Shown here piece after piece: positions 47,172 through 55,884 of a stretch of DNA of 64,000 bases; positions within the stretch are counted from its first letter, which is position 1, and every line of letters starts with the position of its first letter. The notes under the pieces were generated by a model. It searched no databases and had not been told where the DNA came from. It saw only the letters and a program-made list of their open reading frames with translations. Location of the stretch: assembly GCA_944389515.1 (NCBI GenBank), contig CALXMQ010000004.1, positions 1 through 64,000 on the forward strand, given 5' to 3'. The position numbers and the translations under genes were made by a program. The DNA is from an uncultured Alphaproteobacteria bacterium. Lineage in GTDB: Bacteria > Pseudomonadota > Alphaproteobacteria > Rs-D84.

Positions 47172-47879
47172 ATGTTCAGAACTGTTTTATTCAAAATCGT
47201 ACTTGCATTACACTTTATTTTATGGGCACCAGTATTATTGATTGGCCTGGTATCAAATTGGTTAAACAGATTTTTTGTTTTATCGTGTGCACGTGGCGTA
47301 CTGTTTTGGGCACGCGTTGTTGCTGGGATAAAATATGAAATACACTATCCCCCAATGGAAGAAAACGGTATCCCTGTTGCACCAAACGGTAATATCCGAC
47401 TGGATGGTAAATCAATAATCGCCGCGAAACATATGTCTATCCTAGAAATTGCGATTTTATCAACCCATATTCCAAATTCATTTTTTATAATAAAGCGTGA
47501 ATTATTATGGATTCCTATTTATGGTTGGGCATTTTGGCGCATGGGGTTACAGCCTGTGAACCGCGCCCGTGGCGCAACAAACATGCAAAAACTGACCCAC
47601 GCCGTTGCAAAAAAAATCATGGATGGCCAAGTATTGATTATCTTTCCCGAAGGCACACGTGCAAAACCTGGCCAGAAAGTCAAATTAAAACGCGGCCTGT
47701 TATTTTTAGCACACGAATTAAAATTACCGATTTTACCAGTCGGCACAGACGCCGGTCTGTACTGGCCAAAACGTGGCCGTGTGCACAGTGGAACTGCAAA
47801 TGTATGGTTTGAACCGATGTTGCCATGCAATGCGTCACTGGACGAAATTGCCGACGCAATCAATCGCCACAGCGCATAA
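47172..47879 (+). CDS. plsC: 1-acyl-sn-glycerol-3-phosphate acyltransferase
   Basis: 235 aa, PlsC family. The FPEGTRAKPGQKVKLKRG block and LPILPVGTDAG are canonical. The catalytic box reads KHMSILEIAIL, i.e. HX4E where HX4D is usual. N-terminal hydrophobic anchor. Makes phosphatidic acid from lysophosphatidic acid. Fourth gene of the ftsE operon. Confidence 0.9.
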   Translation: MFRTVLFKIVLALHFILWAPVLLIGLVSNWLNRFFVLSCARGVLFWARVVAGIKYEIHYPPMEENGIPVAPNGNIRLDGKSIIAAKHMSILEIAILSTHIPNSFFIIKRELLWIPIYGWAFWRMGLQPVNRARGATNMQKLTHAVAKKIMDGQVLIIFPEGTRAKPGQKVKLKRGLLFLAHELKLPILPVGTDAGLYWPKRGRVHSGTANVWFEPMLPCNASLDEIADAINRHSA

Positions 47880-47896
47880 AATAATCAAAAAACGTT

Positions 47897-49192
47897 TTAT
47901 CGTTCTTTTGCAACACGCGCACGATTCATATTGTGCGCGTTGTACATTTGACGCAACCGTGTAATAAATTGATTATACCCAGGCTTTGCACGCAAACCAT
48001 CATGCCATTTATTAAATTCACCAACAATTCGGGTTATCCTTTTGTCTGTTGTTGCGGCTATGTTTTTATTATATTCATCGACTGATTTGAAAACGCCCTC
48101 TGGATTACGTGTATTACGCGCGATAACACCATCTGCATGTTTATGCAAATTTGAATTCAGCGACGACACGCCAATTAAATCCTGAACAAACAAATCAACA
48201 TATGAACCATTTTCATAACCAGATTTTATAAAATCAAACAAAGTATCAAAATCCCCAGATTTTGACATCAATCCCCCGGGTCTGAACCATGTTCCATCAT
48301 GCAATAATTCATCCACACCCAACTGTGCTTTTTCTAAATAATAAGACGGCGATAAAGAATGACCTTTATTTGAAGCAATCCCAACAGTACCCATTTTCGT
48401 TGCAGCCTGGGCCGCACTGCGTGCAACATCAGACGCATCTGCAACATTATCTATATAACGATACCCCATATTTTGAAATGTTTCGCGCACTGCGACACTG
48501 CGCACCACATTGGATAAAAACGCATTTTGTGCATCGATACACATACCACGAATAACTGCATTTTTATCACGCGCAGAATCGTACAATTTTCTTGCAGTTT
48601 TCCCTGCGGTATCCAACATCATTTGAATTTCGTCATCAGAAAAATCATCGCGCCATCCCAAATTGTCATAGTCGCGCCGCTGATATTTATCCATGTATTT
48701 TTCATAAATAAATTTCTTTTGTTCAGGCGTAAAACCATCCATTTTATATAACGTTTCATTACCTTTTATTTCATATATCGCGTCCGCCCCCACATCACCA
48801 GGCCGCACCAATCGCGTACCCGATGGCAAAACCAATCCAGTATTTACATCTGGCGCAAAGAAAGTATCAAATATAGATAACTGTAACGGGTTTTCATTTT
48901 CTTTTACAACATCATTATATGGCGCCAAAACAACATAAGGCATATCATCCCAACTGCCAAAGCCCACAGTCCCAACAACAATATGATTCAACGCAGTATG
49001 CACCGTTGCACGCGGTATTTCAAAATCAGTCGCCATCGCTGTGGTTTTTATTGCCATCTGGCCATTTTTTAACCTTGGCGGCATATATTTTGTGGTATGA
49101 ACCACCAACCAATTACCAGGGTTTGCCATATATTCAATTTCTGCATTTTCATTTGACAATTTTTTTAAGGCATTTTCAAAATCACTTTTCAT
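47897..49192 (-). CDS. Unknown protein, 431 aa
   Basis: Start at ATG 49192 (G-rich GGGGGG site upstream). No signal peptide. N-terminal half is a mixed alpha/beta region with GTVGFGSWDDMPYVVLAPYN and SGTRLVRPGDVGADAIYEI; the C-terminal half is helical with DARNKNAV-like and SLNSNLHKHADGVIARNTRNPEG segments. I do not recognise the family. It faces plsC tail to tail, and the gap shows no clear terminator. Confidence 0.75.
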   Translation of the reverse strand: MKSDFENALKKLSNENAEIEYMANPGNWLVVHTTKYMPPRLKNGQMAIKTTAMATDFEIPRATVHTALNHIVVGTVGFGSWDDMPYVVLAPYNDVVKENENPLQLSIFDTFFAPDVNTGLVLPSGTRLVRPGDVGADAIYEIKGNETLYKMDGFTPEQKKFIYEKYMDKYQRRDYDNLGWRDDFSDDEIQMMLDTAGKTARKLYDSARDKNAVIRGMCIDAQNAFLSNVVRSVAVRETFQNMGYRYIDNVADASDVARSAAQAATKMGTVGIASNKGHSLSPSYYLEKAQLGVDELLHDGTWFRPGGLMSKSGDFDTLFDFIKSGYENGSYVDLFVQDLIGVSSLNSNLHKHADGVIARNTRNPEGVFKSVDEYNKNIAATTDKRITRIVGEFNKWHDGLRAKPGYNQFITRLRQMYNAHNMNRARVAKER

Positions 49193-49246
49193 ATCGCCCC
49201 CCAAAAATTCCAAGTAATTATACCAGAAATTGTAACAAAAGGCAAT

Positions 49247-49666
49247 TTATTCACACCACGGCGCACGCCGCCCACCATCATATGGCCGCCCCAGATTTTC
49301 ATCCAATAAAATTTTTGATAAACTGCGCCCATCAGACAAATAAACATCTGCATCAATTCGTCCCAGATATTTATCATCGGTAATATTTTTCAAATCAACC
49401 ACACTGCCCCCAGGCAACAAATCCGCAATTCTGTCACGTGCCCGTAACGCCATTTTGATTTCATCATCGCATTGCCCATGGATTTCAGGCGTATCAACAT
49501 CCGCCAATCGCACACGCGCAGAAATTCTGATATTATTTTCCACAATCACATGCGCTGCAAACGTATCACCGTCCAGAACATAATCAACCACCGCCGGTAT
49601 TGCCGACGCTGAACCACCCACAAATGCAATAACCCCAACCAATATTACGGCAATTTTGGTGACCAC
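49247..49666 (-). CDS. Secreted thermonuclease-like (SNase fold) protein
   Basis: 139 aa with signal peptide (VGVIAFVGGSASA). The staphylococcal-nuclease core is visible: DYVLDGDTF, RVRLADVDTPEIHGQCDDE and a later DADVYLSDGRSLSKILL. The GTG start lies inside tolB (22-base overlap), so translation is coupled. Likely a periplasmic or secreted nuclease. Confidence 0.85.
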   Translation of the reverse strand: MVTKIAVILVGVIAFVGGSASAIPAVVDYVLDGDTFAAHVIVENNIRISARVRLADVDTPEIHGQCDDEIKMALRARDRIADLLPGGSVVDLKNITDDKYLGRIDADVYLSDGRSLSKILLDENLGRPYDGGRRAPWCE

Positions 49667-50964
49667 GTTGGTTCCACCCCATAAACCCCATCAGGCAACG
49701 GAATATCGTAAATATTCTGGCCAGTAATATCAACACTGCGAATATGACTCATCCGTTCCATACCATCCAAAGATTTTTCTGTTTCATAATACACAACCCG
49801 ACGTGACCCTGGGGCCCAAGACGGAGCCTCCATATACCAACCCCCGGCCAAGATTTTTTCATTACGCCCACGTGGATCCATTATACCGATATAGAACGTA
49901 TCATCCGCCATTTTAGTAAAAGCAATAAACTGGCCATCTGGCGACCATGCTGGCGTGGCATATCGCCCTGCCCCATATGTGATACGTTCAACATCACCAG
50001 TTTCTAAATCCAATACATAAATCTGTTGATTACCACTGCGGTCAGAATTAAACGCCATTTTTTTACCATCTGGTGAATATGCAGGACTGGTATTCAGCGA
50101 ATATCCAAACGTCAACTGGCGCAATGATTTTGACGCGATATCATATTCATAAATATGCGTTATACCATTTTTCACCAAAGACAACGCAATCTTTGTACCA
50201 TCTGGTGAAAACCGGGGTGCAAAGTTCATCCCACCAAACTGCCCCAAACGACGTTGTTCACCTGTTTCTAAATCCAACGTCCAGACCATTGGATCATCAT
50301 CACGAAACGACAAGAACACAATCGTCTGCATATTAGGTGAAAAATGCGGTGACATTACAAAAGTATCTTCATCAGACAAATAACGCAAACCATACCCATC
50401 TTGATCCATAATTGCCATACGCTTTATCCGACTTTGCACAGGCCCCGTTTCTGCAATAAACACTATTTGAGTATCAAAATATCCAACTTCGCCAGTCAAA
50501 CGTTCATAAATTGCATCAGCCATAATATGCGCCAAACGCCGCGCAGATTTCTTAGACGCGACCAAACTTTGTGCTTCTATCTGCTCTTTACCATTTACAT
50601 CCCAAACATAGAATTCCAGATTATATCGCCCACCTGATTCCGCAGACAACTTGGCTTGAACTAACACCTGGGCATGAACCGCGTTCCACAACGTAAAATC
50701 AGGCATTTTACCCATTTGCACAAATTCAGGCAACGCATCACGCGACACGATACGGAATAACCCCGTTGACTTCAAATCCGCATCAACGACATCACGTATC
50801 ATTTTGGCATCATCATCAGATACATTTCCAGCTGTTTCTATTTTTTGAACGGCCACAGATATCGGTTCCGCAGCCCCAGCAATAATATCAACCTTTAATT
50901 CCGCATGTGCAGGCACAACCGCCATAATACACAAAGCGAATAAAACCAGTAATTTTTTAATCAT
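49645..50964 (-). CDS. tolB: Tol-Pal system protein TolB
   Basis: 439 aa from ATG 50964 (AAAGGA upstream). Signal peptide ending VPAHA, an N-terminal alpha/beta domain, then a beta-propeller with repeated SPDGTKIALS, SPDGKKMAFNSDRSG and SPDGQFIAFT blades. Periplasmic partner of Pal. TolQ, R and A are not in this window. Confidence 0.95.
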   Translation of the reverse strand: MIKKLLVLFALCIMAVVPAHAELKVDIIAGAAEPISVAVQKIETAGNVSDDDAKMIRDVVDADLKSTGLFRIVSRDALPEFVQMGKMPDFTLWNAVHAQVLVQAKLSAESGGRYNLEFYVWDVNGKEQIEAQSLVASKKSARRLAHIMADAIYERLTGEVGYFDTQIVFIAETGPVQSRIKRMAIMDQDGYGLRYLSDEDTFVMSPHFSPNMQTIVFLSFRDDDPMVWTLDLETGEQRRLGQFGGMNFAPRFSPDGTKIALSLVKNGITHIYEYDIASKSLRQLTFGYSLNTSPAYSPDGKKMAFNSDRSGNQQIYVLDLETGDVERITYGAGRYATPAWSPDGQFIAFTKMADDTFYIGIMDPRGRNEKILAGGWYMEAPSWAPGSRRVVYYETEKSLDGMERMSHIRSVDITGQNIYDIPLPDGVYGVEPTWSPKLP

Positions 50965-51082
50965 ATATAAAATCCTTTCCAACATACAATGGTTTAATTC
51001 TATATGCATATTTTATAAAAAGCAAGGAATCCCCACATCATCACCCAAACAAACACATATTAAACAGCGACAAAAACACACC

Positions 51083-51214
51083 AACACAATCGCCATTACA
51101 AACGCCACTACAACCGTAATTACAACCATATTGACACCTGCAATTACAAATGTATTGACAAGCGTCAATACGATGATATAGTCAGTTGTAAGTACGGCAG
51201 TATTGCCACCTGTA
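51083..51214. repeat. Degenerate 12-bp tandem repeat array before the RHH gene
   Basis: Eleven consecutive 12-base units, loosely WTTACAANCGTA. Good copies begin at 51095, 51107, 51119 and 51143; weaker ones at 51131, 51155, 51179 and 51203. The array covers the promoter and reaches the ribosome site. A period of just over one helical turn is what stacked RHH dimers would use. Confidence 0.65.
51152..51182 (+). promoter_or_regulatory. Promoter and operator of the RHH gene
   Basis: TTGACA (51155-51160), 16-base spacer, TATAGT (51177-51182). A perfect palindrome GTATTGAC-AAGC-GTCAATAC (51152-51171) covers the -35, as expected for autorepression. Confidence 0.65.
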
Positions 51215-51227
51215 TAGGAGATTGTGT

Positions 51228-51470
51228 ATGCCAAACGTAATGCAACAATTATTCATTATGAATATCGAAGCACTGTTAAAAGAATACGCGGCATATCGCG
51301 CATTTAACAAATCCAACAGTGTTATAAACATGCGTATTCCACATCAAATATTGGAACGCATAAAAAAACTGGCTGAACAGCAACATGTCCCATACCAGTT
51401 ATTGATTTCATCTGTATTATATTCATTGGTCAGCGCAGATGAATCCCAACCACAAATAAGCGCAATATAA
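51228..51470 (+). CDS. Ribbon-helix-helix DNA-binding protein
   Basis: 80 aa from ATG 51228; AGGAG lies 7 bases upstream. The C-terminal half NMRIPHQILERIKKLAEQQ followed by VPYQLLISSVLYSLVS fits the CopG/BrnA-type RHH fold. No toxin gene of the BrnT type is adjacent. With the palindrome and 12-bp repeats in front of it, it is most simply an autoregulated repressor. Confidence 0.72.
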   Translation: MPNVMQQLFIMNIEALLKEYAAYRAFNKSNSVINMRIPHQILERIKKLAEQQHVPYQLLISSVLYSLVSADESQPQISAI

Positions 51471-51483
51471 ATAAAAATAAAAA

Positions 51484-51560
51484 AAGCGCGGACAAACCAT
51501 CCGCGCCAATTATCCCCCCCCCAAAAAAACAGGCGGTCATTTCTGACCGCCCATTATATT
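51484..51560 (-). terminator. Tandem terminators after the VirB2-like gene
   Basis: GGCGGTCA/TGACCGCC (51532-51551) then GCGCGGA/TCCGCGC (51486-51506), each followed by a T-run on the minus strand. Between them is a run of nine C and seven A (51514-51529). Confidence 0.65.
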
Positions 51561-51561
51561 A

Positions 51562-51924
51562 TTACCAATTCTGAATCAATTCCGGACAATCAATCATATT
51601 TAATCCGGCATTTGTAAACAGGAAGAATTGTAACACGACACCGATACCAAACAACAACACAAACCCAACCAGCATACCAGTGCCTTTCTTTTTCAAATCT
51701 TCCATTTTAACTTCACCGGCAGAAATATATCCCCATGCCCAACCAGCAATAATAAATGCCGCACCAACAAACGCCAATGTACGCAATATTTTGAACACAC
51801 TGTACATTTGTCCAATCAATCCGCATAACCCAGCCGAATTACCAGCCACTGCCGCCAACGCAGGTACCGCGCCAGCCAAAACAATAACCCCGGCAAATCC
51901 TAATTTTTTTAACACGTTTTTCAT
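51562..51924 (-). CDS. TrbC/VirB2-like pilin subunit
   Basis: 120 aa from ATG 51924 (AAAGGGG upstream). Signal peptide ending ALAA, a short segment with Cys (GLCGLIGQMY), then two long hydrophobic helices separated by a charged loop (SAGEVKMEDLKKKGTG). This is the VirB2/TrbC layout of type IV secretion pilins. No other type IV secretion gene is visible in the window, so it stands alone here. Confidence 0.68.
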   Translation of the reverse strand: MKNVLKKLGFAGVIVLAGAVPALAAVAGNSAGLCGLIGQMYSVFKILRTLAFVGAAFIIAGWAWGYISAGEVKMEDLKKKGTGMLVGFVLLFGIGVVLQFFLFTNAGLNMIDCPELIQNW

Positions 51925-51999
51925 ATAAATCCCCTTTGCTTTTTCTATAATTTTATCATAAACCGCGCCGGTATTCAAGCAACATAAACACATAAAAAA

Positions 52000-52027
52000 A
52001 AGCGACGACATAAACGCCGCCGCTTTT
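52000..52027 (-). terminator. Probable terminator after the 52044 lipoprotein
   Basis: Minus-strand AGCGGCG/CGTCGCT stem (one mismatch) followed by T8. Confidence 0.55.
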
Positions 52028-52043
52028 CCTATGCTTTTTTATA

Positions 52044-52433
52044 TTACATAGCAGGAACGATGATATATCTGCGTTTCAAAACAGGTTGCGCCTTGGCACA
52101 AGATGTGCAAGAAACCTTTTCAACCTGGGCTGCACAAGAATCACATGGAACGACACGTGCCGCCGGTGTCAAAATCTGACGATCATGACGTAGTTCTTGG
52201 CCAAAATTATCGATTGCATACAAATCTTCACAGCGTGTATTGCGATAAACAATTTTTTTACCAGAATCCAATCCGCCAACATAATGCGAATAATTACGGC
52301 CATGTTCACCGACATAATAAATGCAATCTTGGCCATCTTGGGTATATCTAACATCACCCTTGTAATAATCATAATACGCGCCACAACCGGCCAAAGCAGT
52401 CAACGCGATTGCAGAAACCAGAACTTTTTTCAT
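52044..52433 (-). CDS. Lipoprotein of unknown function
   Basis: 129 aa. Lipobox LAGC with Cys17. Tyr-rich mature start (AYYDYYKGDVRYT), a GRNYSHYVGG segment, and several Cys near the end (PCDSCAAQVEKVSCTSC). Family not recognised. Single gene. Confidence 0.8.
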   Translation of the reverse strand: MKKVLVSAIALTALAGCGAYYDYYKGDVRYTQDGQDCIYYVGEHGRNYSHYVGGLDSGKKIVYRNTRCEDLYAIDNFGQELRHDRQILTPAARVVPCDSCAAQVEKVSCTSCAKAQPVLKRRYIIVPAM

Positions 52434-52545
52434 ATCTCGTACCTTTTGACTTTAATTCTGTTATTCCCTGACCTGCTCCCCGATTCGTACTTTAATTGTT
52501 GCACAAAATCATTGGTTGTCAAGTTTGTTTTATTGTTCACAACCA

Positions 52546-53877
52546 TTATTGTGCCGGATTTTGCGTCGAACTTTGCGCTGAATTTTGTGTTGTATCTGAT
52601 GGTGGATTTTTCGGTATTTTGCCATTACCTGGTAAATAGAAACATTTTCCTGTACCATCACAAAATTTCGTTCCACCATCACCGGCCTTCATATAACAAT
52701 CTGCATCACTCGCCGCCCCAGGGTCACTGGTTGTACCAGACGGACACGGTTGCGGATCCGCCCCAGAACAAAAATGACCCTCTGGGCAATCGGCAAATTT
52801 TGGTTTCAAATGAATTTCTCTCCCATCTGGCAAAACATCGTCACCTGGCACAACTGTACTTGTTGAACAATTTTTCTCGGCCCCACTTTCGTCAACATAT
52901 GTACAAGAATAACTTTCAAAAATAGCACCATCAGGTAACAGTCCGCCATATCCTTGTACAGTAAAACCACCATCTTCGGAATCATCATTCACAGTATACT
53001 TATCGGTTTTCCAAGTGTCAGGGGTCATGCCTTCTGGATTAAAATATAGTATCTGCACCTCTAAATTATCCCAACACGTATATAATCTTTTTGTATTTTC
53101 TGCAGAATCTGCCAACCCGAATAAAGCATCCCAATTATTGTTGAATTTTGCTTTTACTGTACCATCCTGCTCTTCCCTAGCAAAAAACATTGTTCCTGCA
53201 CAATCTTCTTTTGAAGTATACCCCTTAAAAGTTTTTATCGGTCTGTCACCCTGTACGGCACTTTGTGGCAAATAATCTTTATCCCACGTGGTTGACGTTT
53301 CGCTGCTGGCAAATCCACTGCCATATTTTGCATAGGCTACTTTATCTTGCCACCACAACAGCCACGTATTTCTTTGCAAATCCAGTTTATACACTTTCCC
53401 ATCACAAACATTTTCTTTGTTTTTATTTGTTATCGCAGCCAGTAACTCTAAAAGATTATTTATTGTTATAGTATAATCACCAGATTCTTTACTATTATAA
53501 TAACTGCCACATTGTTTGCATCCAAAGCCCCCAGATTCACCCACATTCGTTACATCAATATATTCGTCTTTGGCACAACTTATTGTAAATGGGCAATACG
53601 CATTTTCATTACCCTCAACATTCGCCACCCACGCCCATTTTTTCCCTTCTTCACCACTGGGGTGTATACACGCTTTACAACTTGTTTGCCCACTTTCGCT
53701 GGTATATGTCCCCGTTTCACATACCGCACAACCAGATCTGCCATCCCAAAAACATCCAGCAGGACATGTTTCTTGGGTTGTTGCATTTGAACACTCTTCT
53801 GTGGTAACAGCGTATGATTGCATCGAAACAAGGCATAAAAACAAAACCTGTATTGAAAAAAATATAAATTTTCTCAT
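52546..53877 (-). CDS. Large Cys-rich secreted protein
   Basis: 443 aa from ATG 53877 (GGGG 8 bases upstream). Signal peptide ending QSYA. Cys modules at both ends: CPAGCFWDGRSGCAVCETGTY near residue 40, and CPEGHFCSGADPQPCPSGTTS with DADCYM near residue 395. The middle has a YFNPEG...GYGGLLPDG region resembling InlB-type B repeats. It shares the C-x-x-C-P and DCY elements with the genes at 4013 and 24698. The end is a Gln/Asn/Ser-rich tail. Likely surface protein; role unknown. Confidence 0.75.
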   Translation of the reverse strand: MRKFIFFSIQVLFLCLVSMQSYAVTTEECSNATTQETCPAGCFWDGRSGCAVCETGTYTSESGQTSCKACIHPSGEEGKKWAWVANVEGNENAYCPFTISCAKDEYIDVTNVGESGGFGCKQCGSYYNSKESGDYTITINNLLELLAAITNKNKENVCDGKVYKLDLQRNTWLLWWQDKVAYAKYGSGFASSETSTTWDKDYLPQSAVQGDRPIKTFKGYTSKEDCAGTMFFAREEQDGTVKAKFNNNWDALFGLADSAENTKRLYTCWDNLEVQILYFNPEGMTPDTWKTDKYTVNDDSEDGGFTVQGYGGLLPDGAIFESYSCTYVDESGAEKNCSTSTVVPGDDVLPDGREIHLKPKFADCPEGHFCSGADPQPCPSGTTSDPGAASDADCYMKAGDGGTKFCDGTGKCFYLPGNGKIPKNPPSDTTQNSAQSSTQNPAQ

Positions 53878-53941
53878 CACCATTACCCCAAAATAATTAT
53901 ATTAAAATGGTTGCATATTTTATAATATACTGTCAAACATT

Positions 53942-53972
53942 AAAAAATCCGGTATTACCGGATTTTTTTAAT
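53942..53972 (-). terminator. Terminator after the 53968 lipoprotein
   Basis: AATCCGGTA/TACCGGATT stem between A and T runs. Confidence 0.85.
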
Positions 53973-54405
53973 ATTGATAATCACTTAATGGACGATATTT
54001 ATTAATTGTCCACCCCTGTTGTGTTATCCACAAACTATCTTCTGGTACTTTTGATGCCTGACCCGGATAAAAATCAAAATCCCCCTTGCCACGAACTTTG
54101 GGTGAAATATCAATCGCTGGACGCAAAGTAGTTTTTGTAAATCTGGAAATATTACTTGCCCAAAAATTATCCCATCCACCGGTTGGAATCAAATAAACAG
54201 TGCGCACATCTGGTTGGTCTGCAATTTCTTGTATTATACTTGGATTTTCAAATATTTCCCAAATGTTATCATTTGCAAAAAATAATTCCACATCCCGTTG
54301 TGGTTCGTTTTTCTCGCATCCGCCTAAAAACAATGATGCCCCTGCGATACCCAACATCGGAATCAATCTTTTTAATTTATATGGTACAACCTGTTTGAAC
54401 TGCAT
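53968..54405 (-). CDS. Small lipoprotein of unknown function
   Basis: 145 aa. Lipobox LGGC (Cys30) after a basic N-terminus and hydrophobic core. Mature part has VELFFANDNIWEIFENP and ISRFTKTTLRPAIDISP. The ribosome site AAAGGAGG is the best in the window. Family not recognised. Confidence 0.8.
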   Translation of the reverse strand: MQFKQVVPYKLKRLIPMLGIAGASLFLGGCEKNEPQRDVELFFANDNIWEIFENPSIIQEIADQPDVRTVYLIPTGGWDNFWASNISRFTKTTLRPAIDISPKVRGKGDFDFYPGQASKVPEDSLWITQQGWTINKYRPLSDYQY

Positions 54406-54463
54406 GTGTGCCTCCTTTGGTTTGGCGTTGCGTACTTATCATGAAAAAAATCCTGATAAATAC

Positions 54464-54493
54464 AAAAAAGTCCGGAAAAATCCCGGACTTTTA
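54464..54493 (-). terminator. Terminator after the 65-codon gene
   Basis: AGTCCGG/CCGGACT stem followed by T6 on the minus strand, overlapping the gene's stop. Confidence 0.7.
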
Positions 54494-54688
54494 TCCTATG
54501 TTTGACACAAAATCATCGTCGGCGTCAAATATAATCGCAGCAGAAATATCATCCCCACGATCCCCCCACGCACGACATATGTCGCACGGTGGCCAATCAG
54601 GCGATGCACCTGAATTAAAACGATAAAGATGCGTTATCTGAATCATATTTAACCCCACCGATGCACTTTGCATCGTTTGTTCGTTCAT
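54491..54688 (-). CDS. Small leaderless gene, 65 aa, unknown
   Basis: MNEQTMQSASVGLNMIQ at the start, then a CDICRAW motif and an acidic end (FDADDDFVSNIG). A perfect promoter ends 5 bases before the ATG and a terminator sits on the stop codon, so this is a compact, separately transcribed unit. Coding is likely but a small RNA cannot be excluded. No family recognised. Confidence 0.55.
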   Translation of the reverse strand: MNEQTMQSASVGLNMIQITHLYRFNSGASPDWPPCDICRAWGDRGDDISAAIIFDADDDFVSNIG

Positions 54689-54693
54689 TTATA

Positions 54694-54721
54694 ATTATAG
54701 ACAAAACAAAAACATTGTCAA
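54694..54721 (-). promoter_or_regulatory. Consensus promoter of the 65-codon gene
   Basis: Minus-strand TTGACA (54716-54721), 16-base spacer, TATAAT (54694-54699). Confidence 0.75.
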
Positions 54722-54777
54722 GCCATAACTGCACGTAAACTTTCCCACAATTTATTCGGGCACATATGCATGCTTTG

Positions 54778-54786
54778 TGTTATAAT
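54778..54786 (+). promoter_or_regulatory. Extended -10 of fba
   Basis: TGTTATAAT (TGn plus TATAAT at 54781-54786), 22 bases before the start codon; no clear -35. Confidence 0.5.
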
Positions 54787-54808
54787 CCATACAAAATGGG
54801 GGAAAATT

Positions 54809-55756
54809 ATGGACTACAAAGATTTTGGATTGGTAAACACAAAACAAATGTTCGCAAACGCATTGGCAAATCATTATGCGGTACCGGCATTTAATTTTTA
54901 TAATATGGAAACATTGGCATCTATTATCAACGCTGCACACGACACACACAGTCCGGTCATCTTGGCGGTATCTGAATCTGCATTACAATATATGGGGTCT
55001 GATTTATTGCGTGGCATGATTTGGGGATTGAATATAAATCCAAACGAAAACGTCGCATTACATCTGGATCATGGTTCTTCATTTGAATCATGCGTTCATG
55101 CAATCGAAATCGGATTTTCATCTGTAATGATTGATGGTTCAAAATTACCATTTGATGCAAATGCAGAATTGGCACGCACGGTCACTGAATACGCACATAA
55201 ATACAATGTTTCTGTCGAAGCCGAACTGGGCACATTGGCCGGCATCGAAGACGAAAATACACACAGCCATGAATCCAGTTATACAAACCCAGATGACGTT
55301 GTAAACTTTGTAAACCAAACCGGCATCGATTCACTGGCCATTGCAATCGGAACCAGTCATGGCGCATATAAACGTAAATCTGACGACGAAGAATTACGAT
55401 TCGATATTTTAGATAAAATTGCCGAACAATTACCAGATTTTCCATTGGTTCTGCACGGCGCATCCAGTGTACCGGCACACTTTGTAAAAACCATAAATGA
55501 ATTTGGTGGAAAAATGTCAAACGCGCGTGGAATTGCGCCTGAACAACTGCGCCGCGCAACACAAAAAAATATTTGCAAAATAAACATAGACAGCGACCTG
55601 CGCCTGGCATTTACCGCCGGCGTGCGTGAAACATTGGCATTAAATCCAGAAAAATTTAATCCACGCGATTATTTAACAAACGCACGTAAAAACATGTACG
55701 ACACATGCGTTGACGAAATAAAAAACATAATGGGTTCAGATAATAAATTAAAATAG
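54809..55756 (+). CDS. fba: Class II fructose-bisphosphate aldolase
   Basis: 315 aa from ATG 54809 (GGGGG 6 bases upstream). Zinc ligands in LHLDHGSSFE, EAELGTLAGIEDE, the GTSHGAYK loop and LHGASSVP (usual HGASG). Cleaves fructose-1,6-bisphosphate to triose phosphates; the tagatose-bisphosphate type cannot be excluded. Single gene. Confidence 0.93.
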   Translation: MDYKDFGLVNTKQMFANALANHYAVPAFNFYNMETLASIINAAHDTHSPVILAVSESALQYMGSDLLRGMIWGLNINPNENVALHLDHGSSFESCVHAIEIGFSSVMIDGSKLPFDANAELARTVTEYAHKYNVSVEAELGTLAGIEDENTHSHESSYTNPDDVVNFVNQTGIDSLAIAIGTSHGAYKRKSDDEELRFDILDKIAEQLPDFPLVLHGASSVPAHFVKTINEFGGKMSNARGIAPEQLRRATQKNICKINIDSDLRLAFTAGVRETLALNPEKFNPRDYLTNARKNMYDTCVDEIKNIMGSDNKLK

Positions 55757-55808
55757 TTTGCTGGTCGTATAAAAAATGCCACTGTAAAATAAATTAAAAC
55801 GGTATAGA

Positions 55809-55868
55809 TGTAAACGATGACGATTGCTGATGTAACGTTTGTACACTACGCAATCGCCATCGCTTACA
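55809..55868. repeat. 19-pair hairpin between fba and efp
   Basis: TGTAAACGATGACGATTGC and GCAATCGCCATCGCTTACA pair over 19 positions with two mismatches that become G-U on the minus-strand RNA. No T-run of terminator type. It lies downstream of both converging genes. Confidence 0.7.
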
Positions 55869-55884
55869 GATATATTATTATAAT

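Noticed and set aside
51013-51234. Hydrophobic minus-strand peptide opposite the RHH promoter, toxin-like at first sight
   Set aside because: Its four-residue periodicity is explained by the 12-bp repeat array, and it has only a TTG start and no ribosome site.
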